A stretch of 64,000 nucleotides of DNA from Citrobacter sp. (GTDB lineage Bacteria > Pseudomonadota > Gammaproteobacteria > Enterobacterales > Enterobacteriaceae), in the NCBI GenBank assembly GCA_019415335.1, contig DXKH01000137.1, positions 39,686 to 103,685 of the forward strand. The letters run 5' to 3'. Made by a program: the position numbers and the translations under genes. The notes under the pieces were generated by a model. That model searched no databases, was not told the DNA's origin, and was given only the letters and a program-made list of their open reading frames with translations. This document shows, in pieces, positions 8,437 to 17,671 of the stretch. Every line of letters starts with the position of its first letter. The stretch's first letter is position 1.

Positions 8437-9837
8437 ATGTCTGATATATCACGTGCAGGCTCAGATCTGATTTACGAACTGGAGGATCGCCCTCCCTTTC
8501 ATCAGTCGATTATTGGCGCAATCACCCACTTGCTGGCCATCTTTGTGCCCATGGTCACACCCGCATTAATTGTCGGCACCGCGCTGCAACTCTCGGCGGA
8601 GACCACCGCCTATCTGGTCTCAATGGCGATGATTGCCTCCGGCATCGGCACCTGGCTGCAGGTCAATCGCTATGGCATGGTCGGTTCCGGCTTACTCTCG
8701 ATTCAGTCGGTCAATTTTTCGTTTGTCACGGTGATGATTGCACTGGGCTGCGGGATGAAAAACGACGGATTCCACGAAGAGTTAATCATGTCATCACTGC
8801 TCGGCGTTTCATTTGTCGGGGCATTTCTGGTGGTGGGATCGTCTTTCATTCTGCCTTACCTGCGCAGAGTCATCACCCCGACCGTCAGCGGCATTGTGGT
8901 GCTGATGATTGGCCTGAGCCTGATTAAAGTCGGGATTATCGATTTCGGCGGCGGCTTCGCGGCGAAAAGCAGCGGCACCTACGGAAATTACGAGAACATC
9001 GGCGTCGGGTTATTAGTACTGATCGTGGTGATCGGTTTTAACTGCTGCCGCAGCCCGTTACTGAGAATGGGCGGCATCGCGATCGGTCTGTGTGTGGGCT
9101 ATATCGTCTCTCTATGCCTTGGCATGGTGGATTTCAGCAGTATGCGCAATCTGCCGTGGGTCACTATCCCAACCCCCTTTAAGTACGGTTTCCAGTTCAA
9201 TTTTCATCACTTTCTGGTCGTTGGGACCATTTACCTGCTCAGCGTACTCGAAGCCGTCGGTGACATTACCGCGACCGCGATGGTGTCCAGACGCCCCATT
9301 CAGGGGGATGAATATCAGTCACGCCTCAAGGGCGGCGTGCTGGCCGATGGGCTGGTCTCCGTCATTGCCTCTGCGGTGGGTTCACTGCCATTGACGACCT
9401 TTGCGCAAAACAACGGCGTTATCCAGATGACCGGCGTCGCCTCACGCTATATCGGTCGCACCATCGCCGTCATGCTGGTGCTACTTGGGCTGTTTCCGAT
9501 GATTGGTGGCTTCTTCACCACCATTCCCTCGGCGGTGCTGGGAGGCGCAATGACGCTAATGTTCTCGATGATCGCAATCGCCGGGATCCGCATCATCATC
9601 ACCAACGGGCTTAAGCGTCGTGAAACGCTGATTGTCGCCACCTCGTTAGGGCTGGGACTGGGCGTCTCCTATGACCCGGAAATTTTCAAAATCCTGCCTG
9701 CCTCAATTTATGTGTTGGTGGAAAACCCCATCTGCGCGGGCGGCCTGACCGCCATTCTGCTGAATATCATTCTCCCTGGAGGTTACCGGCCTGAAGAAGT
9801 ACTGCCGGGCATCGTCTCCCCGGAGGAAACGGATTAA
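8437..9837 (+). CDS. xanQ: XanQ, xanthine:H+ symporter (NCS2 family)
   Basis: A 466-residue inner-membrane permease, the E. coli XanQ length, with about 14 hydrophobic segments. It imports xanthine with a proton. The family signature motif is QNNGVIQMTGVASR. The helix-8 segment LEAVGDITATAMV carries the conserved acidic residues known to matter for xanthine transport in E. coli. The ribosome binding site AAGGAG precedes the ATG by about 9 bases. It is followed by guaD at short spacing, so xanthine made by GuaD and xanthine imported by XanQ meet in the same pathway. Confidence 0.96.
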   Translation: MSDISRAGSDLIYELEDRPPFHQSIIGAITHLLAIFVPMVTPALIVGTALQLSAETTAYLVSMAMIASGIGTWLQVNRYGMVGSGLLSIQSVNFSFVTVMIALGCGMKNDGFHEELIMSSLLGVSFVGAFLVVGSSFILPYLRRVITPTVSGIVVLMIGLSLIKVGIIDFGGGFAAKSSGTYGNYENIGVGLLVLIVVIGFNCCRSPLLRMGGIAIGLCVGYIVSLCLGMVDFSSMRNLPWVTIPTPFKYGFQFNFHHFLVVGTIYLLSVLEAVGDITATAMVSRRPIQGDEYQSRLKGGVLADGLVSVIASAVGSLPLTTFAQNNGVIQMTGVASRYIGRTIAVMLVLLGLFPMIGGFFTTIPSAVLGGAMTLMFSMIAIAGIRIIITNGLKRRETLIVATSLGLGLGVSYDPEIFKILPASIYVLVENPICAGGLTAILLNIILPGGYRPEEVLPGIVSPEETD

Positions 9838-9854
9838 TGGTAAAGGAGTTTACG

Positions 9855-11171
9855 ATGTCTGGAGAACACACGTTGAAAGCGGTGCGCGGCAGCTTTATTG
9901 ATGTCACCCGCACCGTCGAAGACCCGGAAGAGATTGCCTCCGCGCTACGATTTGTGGAAGACGGATTGCTGCTGATTCGCCAGGGAAAAGTCGAATGGTT
10001 TGGCGAGTGGGAAGAAGGGAAACACCGGATCCCTGATGCCATCCGTATCCGTGACTATCGCGGAAAACTGGTCGTACCCGGTTTTGTGGATATGCATATC
10101 CACTACCCTCAGAGCGAAATGGTCGGTGCCTACGGCGAGCAGTTACTGGAATGGCTGAATAAACACACCTTCCCGACCGAAAAACGCTACGAGGATCTGG
10201 AATACGCACGCGAGATGTCGGCTTTTTTCATCAAACAACTGCTGCGCAATGGCACCACCAGCGCGCTGGTTTTTGGCACGGTCCATCCGCAGTCCGTTGA
10301 TGCACTGTTCGAAGCCGCCAGCCATATCAATATGCGCATGATCGCTGGCAAAGTAATGATGGATCGTAACGCGCCGGATTACCTTCTGGACGACGCCGAG
10401 AGCAGCTACCTGCAAAGTAAGGCGCTGATTGAGCGCTGGCATAAAAATGGCCGCCTGCTGTATGCCATCACACCGCGCTTTGCGCCGACTTCTTCTCCAC
10501 AGCAGATGGCAATGGCACAGCGTCTGCGTGAGGAATATCCCGACACCTGGCTACATACCCATCTCTGTGAAAATAAAGACGAAATTGCCTGGGTTAAGGA
10601 ACTCTATCCTGAACATGACGGCTATCTGGATGTGTATCACCAGTACGGACTGACCGGCAAAAACTGCGTCTTCGCTCACTGCGTGCATCTGGAAGAGAAA
10701 GAGTGGGATCGCCTGAGCGAAACCCACTCCAGCATCGCCTTTTGTCCGACCTCAAACCTCTACCTTGGCAGCGGTTTGTTCAATCTGCAAAAGGCCTGGA
10801 GGAAGAAGATCAGCGTCGGTATGGGAACCGATATCGGCGCCGGCACCACCTTCAACATGCTGCAAACGCTGAACGAAGCCTACAAAGTGGTGCAATTGCA
10901 AGGTTACCGACTCTCGGCATACGAAGCCTTTTACCTGGCGACGCTTGGTGGCGCGAAAGCACTGGGCCTCGACCACCTTATTGGCAATTTTATGCCCGGC
11001 AAAGAGGCGGACTTCGTGGTGCTGGAACCCACGGCGACGCCGCTACAACAACTGCGCTATGACAACTCAACATCCCTGGTCGACAAATTGTTCGTGATGA
11101 TGACGCTGGGCGACGATCGCTCTATTTACCGCACTTACGTCGACGGACGTCTGGTGTACGAACGGACCTGA
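9855..11171 (+). CDS. guaD: GuaD, guanine deaminase
   Basis: Hydrolyses guanine to xanthine and ammonia in the cytoplasm. The 438-residue protein has the amidohydrolase zinc motifs DMHIHYP near residue 80, HTHLCEN, FAHCVHL and GTDIGAGTT. The start at 9855 is chosen because AAAGGAG (9842-9848) lies just upstream; an in-frame ATG at 9837 overlaps the xanQ stop and has no such site. Residues are very close to E. coli GuaD throughout. Its place between a xanthine permease and a guanine/hypoxanthine permease fits a purine salvage and degradation role. Confidence 0.96.
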   Translation: MSGEHTLKAVRGSFIDVTRTVEDPEEIASALRFVEDGLLLIRQGKVEWFGEWEEGKHRIPDAIRIRDYRGKLVVPGFVDMHIHYPQSEMVGAYGEQLLEWLNKHTFPTEKRYEDLEYAREMSAFFIKQLLRNGTTSALVFGTVHPQSVDALFEAASHINMRMIAGKVMMDRNAPDYLLDDAESSYLQSKALIERWHKNGRLLYAITPRFAPTSSPQQMAMAQRLREEYPDTWLHTHLCENKDEIAWVKELYPEHDGYLDVYHQYGLTGKNCVFAHCVHLEEKEWDRLSETHSSIAFCPTSNLYLGSGLFNLQKAWRKKISVGMGTDIGAGTTFNMLQTLNEAYKVVQLQGYRLSAYEAFYLATLGGAKALGLDHLIGNFMPGKEADFVVLEPTATPLQQLRYDNSTSLVDKLFVMMTLGDDRSIYRTYVDGRLVYERT

Positions 11172-11203
11172 CAGAACGCTAACATCCTGCTGAGGACATC
11201 ATT

Positions 11204-12571
11204 ATGTCTGGAGATATACTGCAAACCCCCGGCGCGTCGAAACCACGCGGCGCGCTGGATAATTACTTCAAGATTACGGCGCGTGGCAGTACCGTGCGTC
11301 AGGAAATACTGGCCGGGTTAACCACCTTTCTGGCGATGGTCTATTCGGTCATTGTCGTGCCCGGAATGTTGGGGAAAGCGGGATTCCCGCCCGCAGCCGT
11401 TTTTGTCGCCACCTGTCTCGTTGCAGGCTTCGGTTCACTGTTGATGGGGCTGTGGGCCAACCTGCCAATGGCGATCGGTTGCGCCATTTCACTGACCGCC
11501 TTCACCGCCTTCAGCCTGGTGCTGGGGCAGCACATTTCGATTCCTGTCGCCCTCGGCGCGGTTTTCCTGATGGGGGTGATTTTTACCGCCATTTCCGTTA
11601 CCGGGGTCCGTACCTGGATCCTGCGAAACTTACCGATGGGCATCGCGCATGGCACAGGGATTGGCATTGGGTTGTTCCTGTTGCTGATCGCGGCGAACGG
11701 CGTTGGTATGGTGATTAAAAACCCGCTGGAAGGACTCCCAGTGGCCCTCGGCGCTTTTACCTCTTTTCCAGTTCTGATGAGTCTGCTGGGACTGGCGGTC
11801 ATCTTTGGGCTGGAGAAATGCCGTGTCCCCGGCGGGATCCTGCTGGTGATTATCGCCATCTCGATTATCGGTTTGATATTTGACCCTGCCGTCAAATATC
11901 ACGGCCTGGTCGCCATGCCCAGCCTGAGCGGTGAAGATGGTAAGTCCCTGATTTTTAGCCTTGATATCATGGGGGCCTTACAGCCCGCGGTACTGCCCAG
12001 CGTACTGGCGCTGGTGATGACGGCGGTATTTGATGCCACCGGCACCATCCGCGCCGTCGCCGGACAGGCGAATCTGCTGGATAAGGACAACCAGATCATC
12101 AACGGCGGTAAAGCGCTAACCAGCGACTCCATCAGCTCCGTATTTTCCGGACTGGTGGGCGCTGCACCGGCTGCCGTCTATATTGAATCCGCGGCGGGTA
12201 CCGCCGCCGGAGGAAAAACAGGACTGACCGCCACCATCGTCGGCTGTTTATTCCTGCTTATCCTGTTTCTGTCTCCTCTCTCCTACCTGATCCCCGGCTA
12301 TGCGACGGCTCCTGCGCTGATGTACGTCGGTTTACTGATGCTCAGTAACGTCTCAAAACTGGATTTCGATGACTTCATTGATGCGATGGCCGGTCTGGTC
12401 TGCGCGGTCTTTATCGTCCTGACCTGCAATATCGTCACCGGCATTATGCTCGGTTTCGTGACGCTGGTTGTCGGTCGCGTTTTTGCCCGGGAATGGCAGA
12501 AGCTGAACATCGGTACCGTCATCATTACCGTCGCGCTGGTGGCGTTCTACGCCGGCGGATGGGCTATTTAA
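11204..12571 (+). CDS. ghxQ: GhxQ, guanine/hypoxanthine permease (AzgA-like NCS2)
   Basis: A 455-residue polytopic inner-membrane protein matching E. coli GhxQ (formerly YgfQ), with about 12-14 hydrophobic helices and the AzgA-type motif around [15 protein letters not shown]. It imports guanine and hypoxanthine by proton symport, as shown for the E. coli protein. It lies 32 bases after guaD, with GAGGA before the ATG, so co-transcription is likely. A GC-rich hairpin follows. In E. coli ygfS and ygfT lie between this gene and uacT; here uacT follows directly. Confidence 0.94.
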   Translation: MSGDILQTPGASKPRGALDNYFKITARGSTVRQEILAGLTTFLAMVYSVIVVPGMLGKAGFPPAAVFVATCLVAGFGSLLMGLWANLPMAIGCAISLTAFTAFSLVLGQHISIPVALGAVFLMGVIFTAISVTGVRTWILRNLPMGIAHGTGIGIGLFLLLIAANGVGMVIKNPLEGLPVALGAFTSFPVLMSLLGLAVIFGLEKCRVPGGILLVIIAISIIGLIFDPAVKYHGLVAMPSLSGEDGKSLIFSLDIMGALQPAVLPSVLALVMTAVFDATGTIRAVAGQANLLDKDNQIINGGKALTSDSISSVFSGLVGAAPAAVYIESAAGTAAGGKTGLTATIVGCLFLLILFLSPLSYLIPGYATAPALMYVGLLMLSNVSKLDFDDFIDAMAGLVCAVFIVLTCNIVTGIMLGFVTLVVGRVFAREWQKLNIGTVIITVALVAFYAGGWAI

Positions 12572-12577
12572 GCGATG

Positions 12578-12597
12578 CTCCGCGCAAACGCGCGGAG
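12578..12597 (+). terminator. Hairpin between ghxQ and uacT
   Basis: Arms CTCCGCGC (12578-12585) and GCGCGGAG (12590-12597) with loop AAAC are followed by TTGTTCT. This could be a weak terminator or attenuator ahead of uacT. Confidence 0.55.
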
Positions 12598-12632
12598 TTG
12601 TTCTATCGGCCTCGTCCTTCAGGAGAAAACGC

Positions 12633-14081
12633 ATGAGCGCCATAGATTCCCAACTTCCTTCACCGTCGGGGCAAGGCCGCGCCACCGATGAGGTCGACCG
12701 TATATTATCGCCCGGCAAACTGGTTGTTCTCGGTTTACAGCATGTGCTGGTTATGTACGCAGGCGCGGTCGCTGTACCGCTGATGATTGGCGACAGACTC
12801 GGCCTCAGCAAAGAGGCCATTGCGCTGTTAATCAGTTCGGATCTCTTCTGCTGCGGGATCGTTACCCTGCTGCAATGTATTGGCATCGGCCGTTTTATGG
12901 GGATTCGTCTGCCCGTGATTATGTCGGTGACGTTTGCCGCGGTGACGCCGATGATTGCGATTGGCATCAATCCGGATATCGGTCTGTTGGGCATTTTTGG
13001 CTCAACCATTGCCGCTGGCGTGATCACCACACTCTTAGCACCGCTTGTCGGTCGCCTGATGCCCCTATTTCCACCGCTGGTAACGGGCGTGGTGATCACC
13101 TCGATTGGCCTGAGCATAATTCAGGTGGGCGTTGACTGGGCTGCAGGTGGGAAAGGCAATCCGGAATATGGGAACCCGGTCTATTTAGGGATTTCATTTG
13201 CGGTCTTAATTTTTATTTTATTAATCACCCGATTTGCCAAAGGCTTCATGTCCAACGTCGCAGTCCTGCTGGGGATCATCTTTGGCTTTGCGTTGTCATG
13301 GATGATGAATGAAGTGAATTTGTCAGGCCTGCACGATGCCTCGTGGTTCGCGATTGTCACACCAATGGCCTTCGGCACCCCCGTCTTTGATCCGGTGTCG
13401 ATTCTGACCATGACGGCCGTGCTGATTATTGTGTTTATTGAATCGATGGGGATGTTCCTGGCGCTCGGCGAAATCGTCGGTCGCAAACTCTCATCGCAGG
13501 ATATCATTCGCGGCCTGCGCGTGGATGGCGTCGGGACAATGATTGGCGGACTGTTCAACAGCTTTCCCCACACCTCGTTTTCCCAAAACGTTGGCCTGGT
13601 CAGCGTCACGCGCGTGCACAGTCGATGGGTCTGCATCGCCTCTGGCGTCATCTTAATTTTGTTTGGCATGGTGCCGAAAATGGCGGTTCTGGTCGCCTCC
13701 ATTCCGCAGTTCGTCCTCGGCGGTGCAGGTCTGGTGATGTTTGGCATGGTACTGGCAACCGGGATCCGCATTCTCTCGCGCTGCAATTACACCACGAACC
13801 GTTATAACCTCTACATCGTGGCCATCAGCCTGGGAGTCGGCATGACGCCGACGTTATCGCATGACTTTTTCTCTCGCTTACCTGCCGTTCTCCAGCCGTT
13901 GCTGCACAGCGGCATTATGCTGGCCACCTTCAGCGCTGTCGTACTGAATCTGTTTTTCAATGGCTACCACCATCATACCGGGCTGGTGCAGGAATCGGTC
14001 TCGGATAAAAACCTGAAGGTCAGAACGGTGCGAATGTGGTTGCTGATGCGCAAGCTGAAAAAAAATCAGCAGGATGAATAG
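12633..14081 (+). CDS. uacT: UacT (YgfU), uric acid:H+ symporter (NCS2 family)
   Basis: A 482-residue polytopic permease, the E. coli length. The NCS2 signature (QNVGLVSVTRVHSR) and the helix-8 segment around IESMGMFLALGEI are visible. The E. coli protein imports urate, and xanthine weakly. CAGGAGAA before the ATG is a good ribosome binding site. The usual neighbours ygfS and ygfT (uacF) are missing, so any urate breakdown would need the paralogous AegA encoded elsewhere. A small ORF begins one base after the stop. Confidence 0.95.
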   Translation: MSAIDSQLPSPSGQGRATDEVDRILSPGKLVVLGLQHVLVMYAGAVAVPLMIGDRLGLSKEAIALLISSDLFCCGIVTLLQCIGIGRFMGIRLPVIMSVTFAAVTPMIAIGINPDIGLLGIFGSTIAAGVITTLLAPLVGRLMPLFPPLVTGVVITSIGLSIIQVGVDWAAGGKGNPEYGNPVYLGISFAVLIFILLITRFAKGFMSNVAVLLGIIFGFALSWMMNEVNLSGLHDASWFAIVTPMAFGTPVFDPVSILTMTAVLIIVFIESMGMFLALGEIVGRKLSSQDIIRGLRVDGVGTMIGGLFNSFPHTSFSQNVGLVSVTRVHSRWVCIASGVILILFGMVPKMAVLVASIPQFVLGGAGLVMFGMVLATGIRILSRCNYTTNRYNLYIVAISLGVGMTPTLSHDFFSRLPAVLQPLLHSGIMLATFSAVVLNLFFNGYHHHTGLVQESVSDKNLKVRTVRMWLLMRKLKKNQQDE

Positions 14082-14082
14082 C

Positions 14083-14208
14083 ATGAATCTCTTTTGGCGT
14101 TGCCTGATCGCCCTGCTGTTGCTCATGCTGATGTCGATTCCCGCCATTTCTGACGGTATTGCGCTGGGTATCGAAAGTCGCTTCCAGTTTATGCTGCTGT
14201 TTTTCTAA
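14083..14208 (+). CDS. 41-residue small hydrophobic protein after uacT
   Basis: ATG is at 14083 and TAA at 14206-14208. The N-terminal 20 residues form one strongly hydrophobic segment (MNLFWRCLIALLLLMLMS), followed by a short tail ending in LLFF, which suggests a single-pass membrane peptide or an uncleaved signal. It starts one base after the uacT stop; AGGATG just upstream may serve as ribosome binding site, so translation is probably coupled. Length and place recall the E. coli small membrane protein YqfG, but I cannot confirm this from memory. No function is assigned. A hairpin follows at 14226. Confidence 0.6.
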   Translation: MNLFWRCLIALLLLMLMSIPAISDGIALGIESRFQFMLLFF

Positions 14209-14225
14209 AATCGCATTCCTGTCCC

Positions 14226-14252
14226 GACATCCGTACCGCAAGCTGCGGATGT
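14226..14252 (+). terminator. Hairpin after the uacT/small-ORF unit
   Basis: GACATCCG (14226-14233) pairs with CGGATGTC (14245-14252) around an 11-base loop. The T-run is poor. It may close the purine cluster transcript. Confidence 0.45.
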
Positions 14253-14341
14253 CACATTCCGGTGTGAACGCTCCCAAAGATAATCATTGTGTCGTGAGAT
14301 CTCATATACTGGTATGCGCTTAAGATTTACAGTGAGACATT

Positions 14342-14890
14342 ATGCAACAGGAACACGTCATTCTGCTGGATGCACAGGACACCCCGTCCGGCACGCTGGA
14401 AAAATACACCGCCCACACTGCCCACACACCACTGCATCTCGCCTTCTCCTCCTGGCTGTTCAATGCAGAAGGACAGCTTTTGGTGACCCGCCGTTCGCTG
14501 GTGAAAAAAGCGTGGCCAGGAGTTTGGACGAACTCGGTTTGCGGCCATCCTCAACGAGGTGAAAGCCACGAAGAGGCAATCGTTCGCCGCTGCCGTCATG
14601 AGCTGGGCGTAGAGATTGCCAGCCTGACTCCCGTCTACCCGACATTCCGCTATCGGGCCACCGATCCCAGTGGGATCGTAGAGAATGAGGTGTGCCCGGT
14701 CTATGCTGCACGAGTGACCAGCGAACTGCAGGTCAATCGCGACGAAGTGATGGACTATCAGTGGAGCGATCTGGAGGCGGTTTTACGCGGAATTGGCGCG
14801 ACGCCGTGGGCTTTCAGTCCGTGGATGGTGATGCAGGCGTCAAACGATACGGCGCGAGCGTCACTCCTTAACTTTAGCCGTCAGAAATAA
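14342..14890 (+). CDS. idi: Idi, isopentenyl-diphosphate delta-isomerase type I
   Basis: Interconverts isopentenyl and dimethylallyl diphosphate for isoprenoid synthesis (quinones, undecaprenyl phosphate). The 182-residue length equals E. coli Idi. The active-site cysteine is in NSVCGHP (Cys67), and the catalytic glutamate in IVENEVC (Glu116). A Nudix-like segment ([17 protein letters not shown]) lies between them. It has its own start region after the small-ORF hairpin and shares a two-way terminator with lysS. Confidence 0.97.
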   Translation: MQQEHVILLDAQDTPSGTLEKYTAHTAHTPLHLAFSSWLFNAEGQLLVTRRSLVKKAWPGVWTNSVCGHPQRGESHEEAIVRRCRHELGVEIASLTPVYPTFRYRATDPSGIVENEVCPVYAARVTSELQVNRDEVMDYQWSDLEAVLRGIGATPWAFSPWMVMQASNDTARASLLNFSRQK

Positions 14891-14920
14891 AAAACCCCGG
14901 CATGTCAGCCGAGGTTTTTT
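14888..14920. terminator. Bidirectional terminator between idi and lysS
   Basis: An A-run, a GC stem (CCGGC with GCCGA around ATGTCA) and a T-run form a symmetric rho-independent terminator. It can serve idi on the + strand and lysS on the - strand. Confidence 0.85.
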
Positions 14921-14940
14921 ATTAGCCGTCGCCGTGAAGC

Positions 14941-16458
14941 TTATTTTACCGGACGCATCGCCGGGAACAGGATCACGTCACGGATGGTGTGGCTGTTGGT
15001 GAACAACATCACCATACGGTCGATACCAATGCCCAGACCGGCGGTTGGCGGCAGACCGTGCTCCAGCGCGGTGACATAGTCTTCGTCGAAGAACATCGCT
15101 TCGTCGTCGCCCGCCGCTTTCGCGTCAACCTGATCCTGGAAGCGCTGCGCCTGATCTTCCGCATCGTTCAGCTCGCTAAAGCCGTTACCGATCTCACGAC
15201 CGCCGATGAAGAACTCAAAGCGATCGGTGATTTCCGGGTTCTCGTCATTACGACGCGCCAGCGGAGACACTTCTGCCGGGTATTCGGTAATGAAGGTCGG
15301 TTGAATCAGATGCGCTTCTGCCACTTCTTCGAAAATTTCAGTCACGATACGACCCAGACCCCAGCTCTTCTCTACCTTGATCCCGAGAGATTCGGCGATC
15401 GCTTTGGCGGAGTCGAAATTATCCAGTTCAGCCATTTCCGTTTCTGGACGGTATTTCTTGATAGCCTCGCGCATGGTCAGTTTTTCGAACGGCTTACCGA
15501 AGTCGAACACTTCATCGCCGTAAGGCACTTCCGTTTTACCCAGCACGTCCTGCGCCAGCGTACGGAACAGAGACTCGGTCAGTTCGATCAGATCTTTATA
15601 GTCCGCATACGCCATGTAGAGTTCCATCATGGTGAACTCTGGGTTATGACGCACGGAGATCCCTTCGTTACGGAAGTTACGGTTGATTTCGAACACACGC
15701 TCGAAGCCGCCAACCACCAGACGCTTCAGGTACAGTTCCGGCGCAATACGCAGGTACATGTCCAGATCCAGCGCATTGTGATGGGTGATAAACGGACGTG
15801 CAGACGCGCCGCCTGGGATCACCTGCATCATCGGGGTCTCAACTTCCATAAAGCCGCGACCGACCATGAACTGACGGATGCCTGCCAGGATCTGGGAACG
15901 GACTTTAAAGGTGTTACGGGATTCATCGTTAGAGATGAGATCCAGGTAACGCTGACGATAACGCGCTTCCTGATCCTGCAGACCGTGGAATTTATCCGGC
16001 AGCGGGCGCAGCGCTTTGGTCAACAGACGCAATTCGGTGCAATGGATAGACAGTTCGCCGGTTTTGGTTTTGAACAGCTTCCCTTTCGCGCCGAGGATGT
16101 CGCCGAGGTCCCATTTTTTGAACTGCTCGTTGTAAACGCCTTCCGGCAGATCGTCACGGGCAACATACAGCTGAATACGGCCACCCACGTCCTGCAACGT
16201 CACAAAAGACGCTTTCCCCATGATACGACGGGTCATCATGCGGCCTGCAACGGACACCTCGATGTTCAGCGCTTCCAGCTCTTCGTTCTCTTTCGCATCG
16301 AAGTCAGCGTGCAGTTGGTCTGAGGTGTGATCGCGACGGAAATCGTTCGGGAAGGCGATACCCTGCTCGCGCAGGCCTGCCAGCTTCTCACGACGCGTTT
16401 TCAGTTCGTTATTAAGATCGGCTACCGCGTCAGCGCCCTGTGCGTGTTGTTCAGACAT
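14941..16458 (-). CDS. lysS: LysS, lysyl-tRNA synthetase (class II)
   Basis: Charges tRNA-Lys. The 505-residue length matches E. coli LysS. An OB-fold anticodon domain occupies about residues 60-170. The class II catalytic core follows, with motif 2 around [18 protein letters not shown] and motif 3 around [10 protein letters not shown] near the C-terminus. It is the last gene of the xerD-dsbC-recJ-prfB-lysS run, 9 bases after prfB, and ends at the terminator shared with idi. It is the constitutive form in E. coli; a second, inducible lysU copy is not in this window. Confidence 0.97.
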   Translation of the reverse strand: MSEQHAQGADAVADLNNELKTRREKLAGLREQGIAFPNDFRRDHTSDQLHADFDAKENEELEALNIEVSVAGRMMTRRIMGKASFVTLQDVGGRIQLYVARDDLPEGVYNEQFKKWDLGDILGAKGKLFKTKTGELSIHCTELRLLTKALRPLPDKFHGLQDQEARYRQRYLDLISNDESRNTFKVRSQILAGIRQFMVGRGFMEVETPMMQVIPGGASARPFITHHNALDLDMYLRIAPELYLKRLVVGGFERVFEINRNFRNEGISVRHNPEFTMMELYMAYADYKDLIELTESLFRTLAQDVLGKTEVPYGDEVFDFGKPFEKLTMREAIKKYRPETEMAELDNFDSAKAIAESLGIKVEKSWGLGRIVTEIFEEVAEAHLIQPTFITEYPAEVSPLARRNDENPEITDRFEFFIGGREIGNGFSELNDAEDQAQRFQDQVDAKAAGDDEAMFFDEDYVTALEHGLPPTAGLGIGIDRMVMLFTNSHTIRDVILFPAMRPVK

Positions 16459-16467
16459 GTTGGTTCC

Positions 16468-17566
16468 TCATAACCCTGCTTTCAAACTTGCTTCGATAAA
16501 TTGATCCAGGCTGCCGTCCAGCACCGCCTGCGTGTTGCGGGTTTCAACCCCGGTACGCAAGTCTTTAATGCGGGAGTCATCAAGGACGTAAGAACGAATC
16601 TGGCTTCCCCAGCCGATGTCGGATTTAGTATCTTCCATCGCCTGCTTCTCGGCGTTCTTCTTCTGCATTTCCAGTTCATAAAGCTTCGCTTTCATCTGCT
16701 TCATGGCCTGGTCTTTGTTCTTGTGCTGGGAACGGTCATTCTGGCACTGCGTCACAATCCCGGTCGGGATGTGGGTAATACGCACCGCAGATTCAGTACG
16801 GTTTACGTGCTGACCGCCCGCGCCGGATGCGCGATACACGTCGATACGCAGGTCTGCCGGGTTGATTTCGATATCAATATCGTCATCCACTTCCGGGTAA
16901 ACAAACGCGGAGCTAAATGAGGTATGGCGACGACCGCCGGAGTCGAACGGGCTCTTACGTACCAGACGGTGAACGCCAGTTTCCGTACGCAGCCAGCCAT
17001 AGGCATATTCGCCAGAAATCTTAATGGTCACGGACTTGATCCCGGCCACTTCCCCTTCTGACTCTTCAATAATTTCAGTCTTGAAGCCGCGCGCTTCTGC
17101 CCAGCGCAGATACATACGCTCCAGCATGCTTGCCCAGTCCTGCGCTTCAGTACCGCCGGAACCGGCCTGGATATCGAGGTAGCAATCAGCGCTGTCATAT
17201 TCGCCGGAGAACATACGACGGAACTCCAGTTGCGCCAGTTTTTCGTCCAGCGTATCGAGTTCAGCAACGGCTTCGTTAAAGGTTTCTTCGTCGTCGGCTT
17301 CTACAGCCAGATCCAGCAGGCCTGAAACATCTTCCAGACCCTGTGACATTTGGTCGAGGGTGTCGACAATCGCTTCAAGCGAGGAACGTTCTTTACCCAG
17401 CGCCTGTGCGCGTTCGGGTTCGTTCCAGACATCCGGCTGTTCCAGCTCGGCGTTTACTTCTTCCAGGCGCTCTTTCTTGGCATCATAGTCAAAGATACCC
17501 CCTAAGAACGTCGGAGCGCTCCGTGAGGTCCTGAATGCGGTTTTTTACCGGATTAATTTCAAACAT
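16468..17566 (-). CDS. prfB: PrfB, peptide chain release factor 2 (programmed +1 frameshift)
   Basis: Releases peptides at UGA and UAA. Frame 0 starts at the ATG at 17566 and runs 25 codons to an in-frame TGA (17491-17489). The rest is read in +1 by skipping base 17491, giving 365 residues. The internal Shine-Dalgarno AGGGGG and the CTTTGAC slip site are intact, so low RF2 raises its own synthesis. The tripeptide anticodon SPF is at residues 205-207 and the GGQ at 250-252. Residue 246 is alanine (RASGAGGQ), the more active form; E. coli K-12 has threonine. This is not a pseudogene. It lies in operon with recJ and lysS. Confidence 0.97.
17488..17503 (-). promoter_or_regulatory. prfB autoregulatory frameshift signal
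   Basis: On the - strand, AGGGGG (17503-17498) pairs with the ribosome's anti-Shine-Dalgarno and pushes it at CTT-TGA-C. This is the canonical RF2 recoding site, where a slow UGA stop gives a +1 shift from CUU to UUU. Confidence 0.95.
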
Positions 17567-17671
17567 GGTCTGATTTCTTTTATTGGACTTGTCAAAATGC
17601 GGTGATAAGAGCGGGATTGTACCCAATCCACGCGCTTATTTATAGAGAATAGTGACGGGAAGTTGGTCAGA

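Noticed and set aside
16468..17566. prfB as a frameshifted pseudogene
   Set aside because: The internal TGA with AGGGGG and CTTTGAC upstream is the known programmed frameshift of RF2; the rest is full length with SPF and GGQ.
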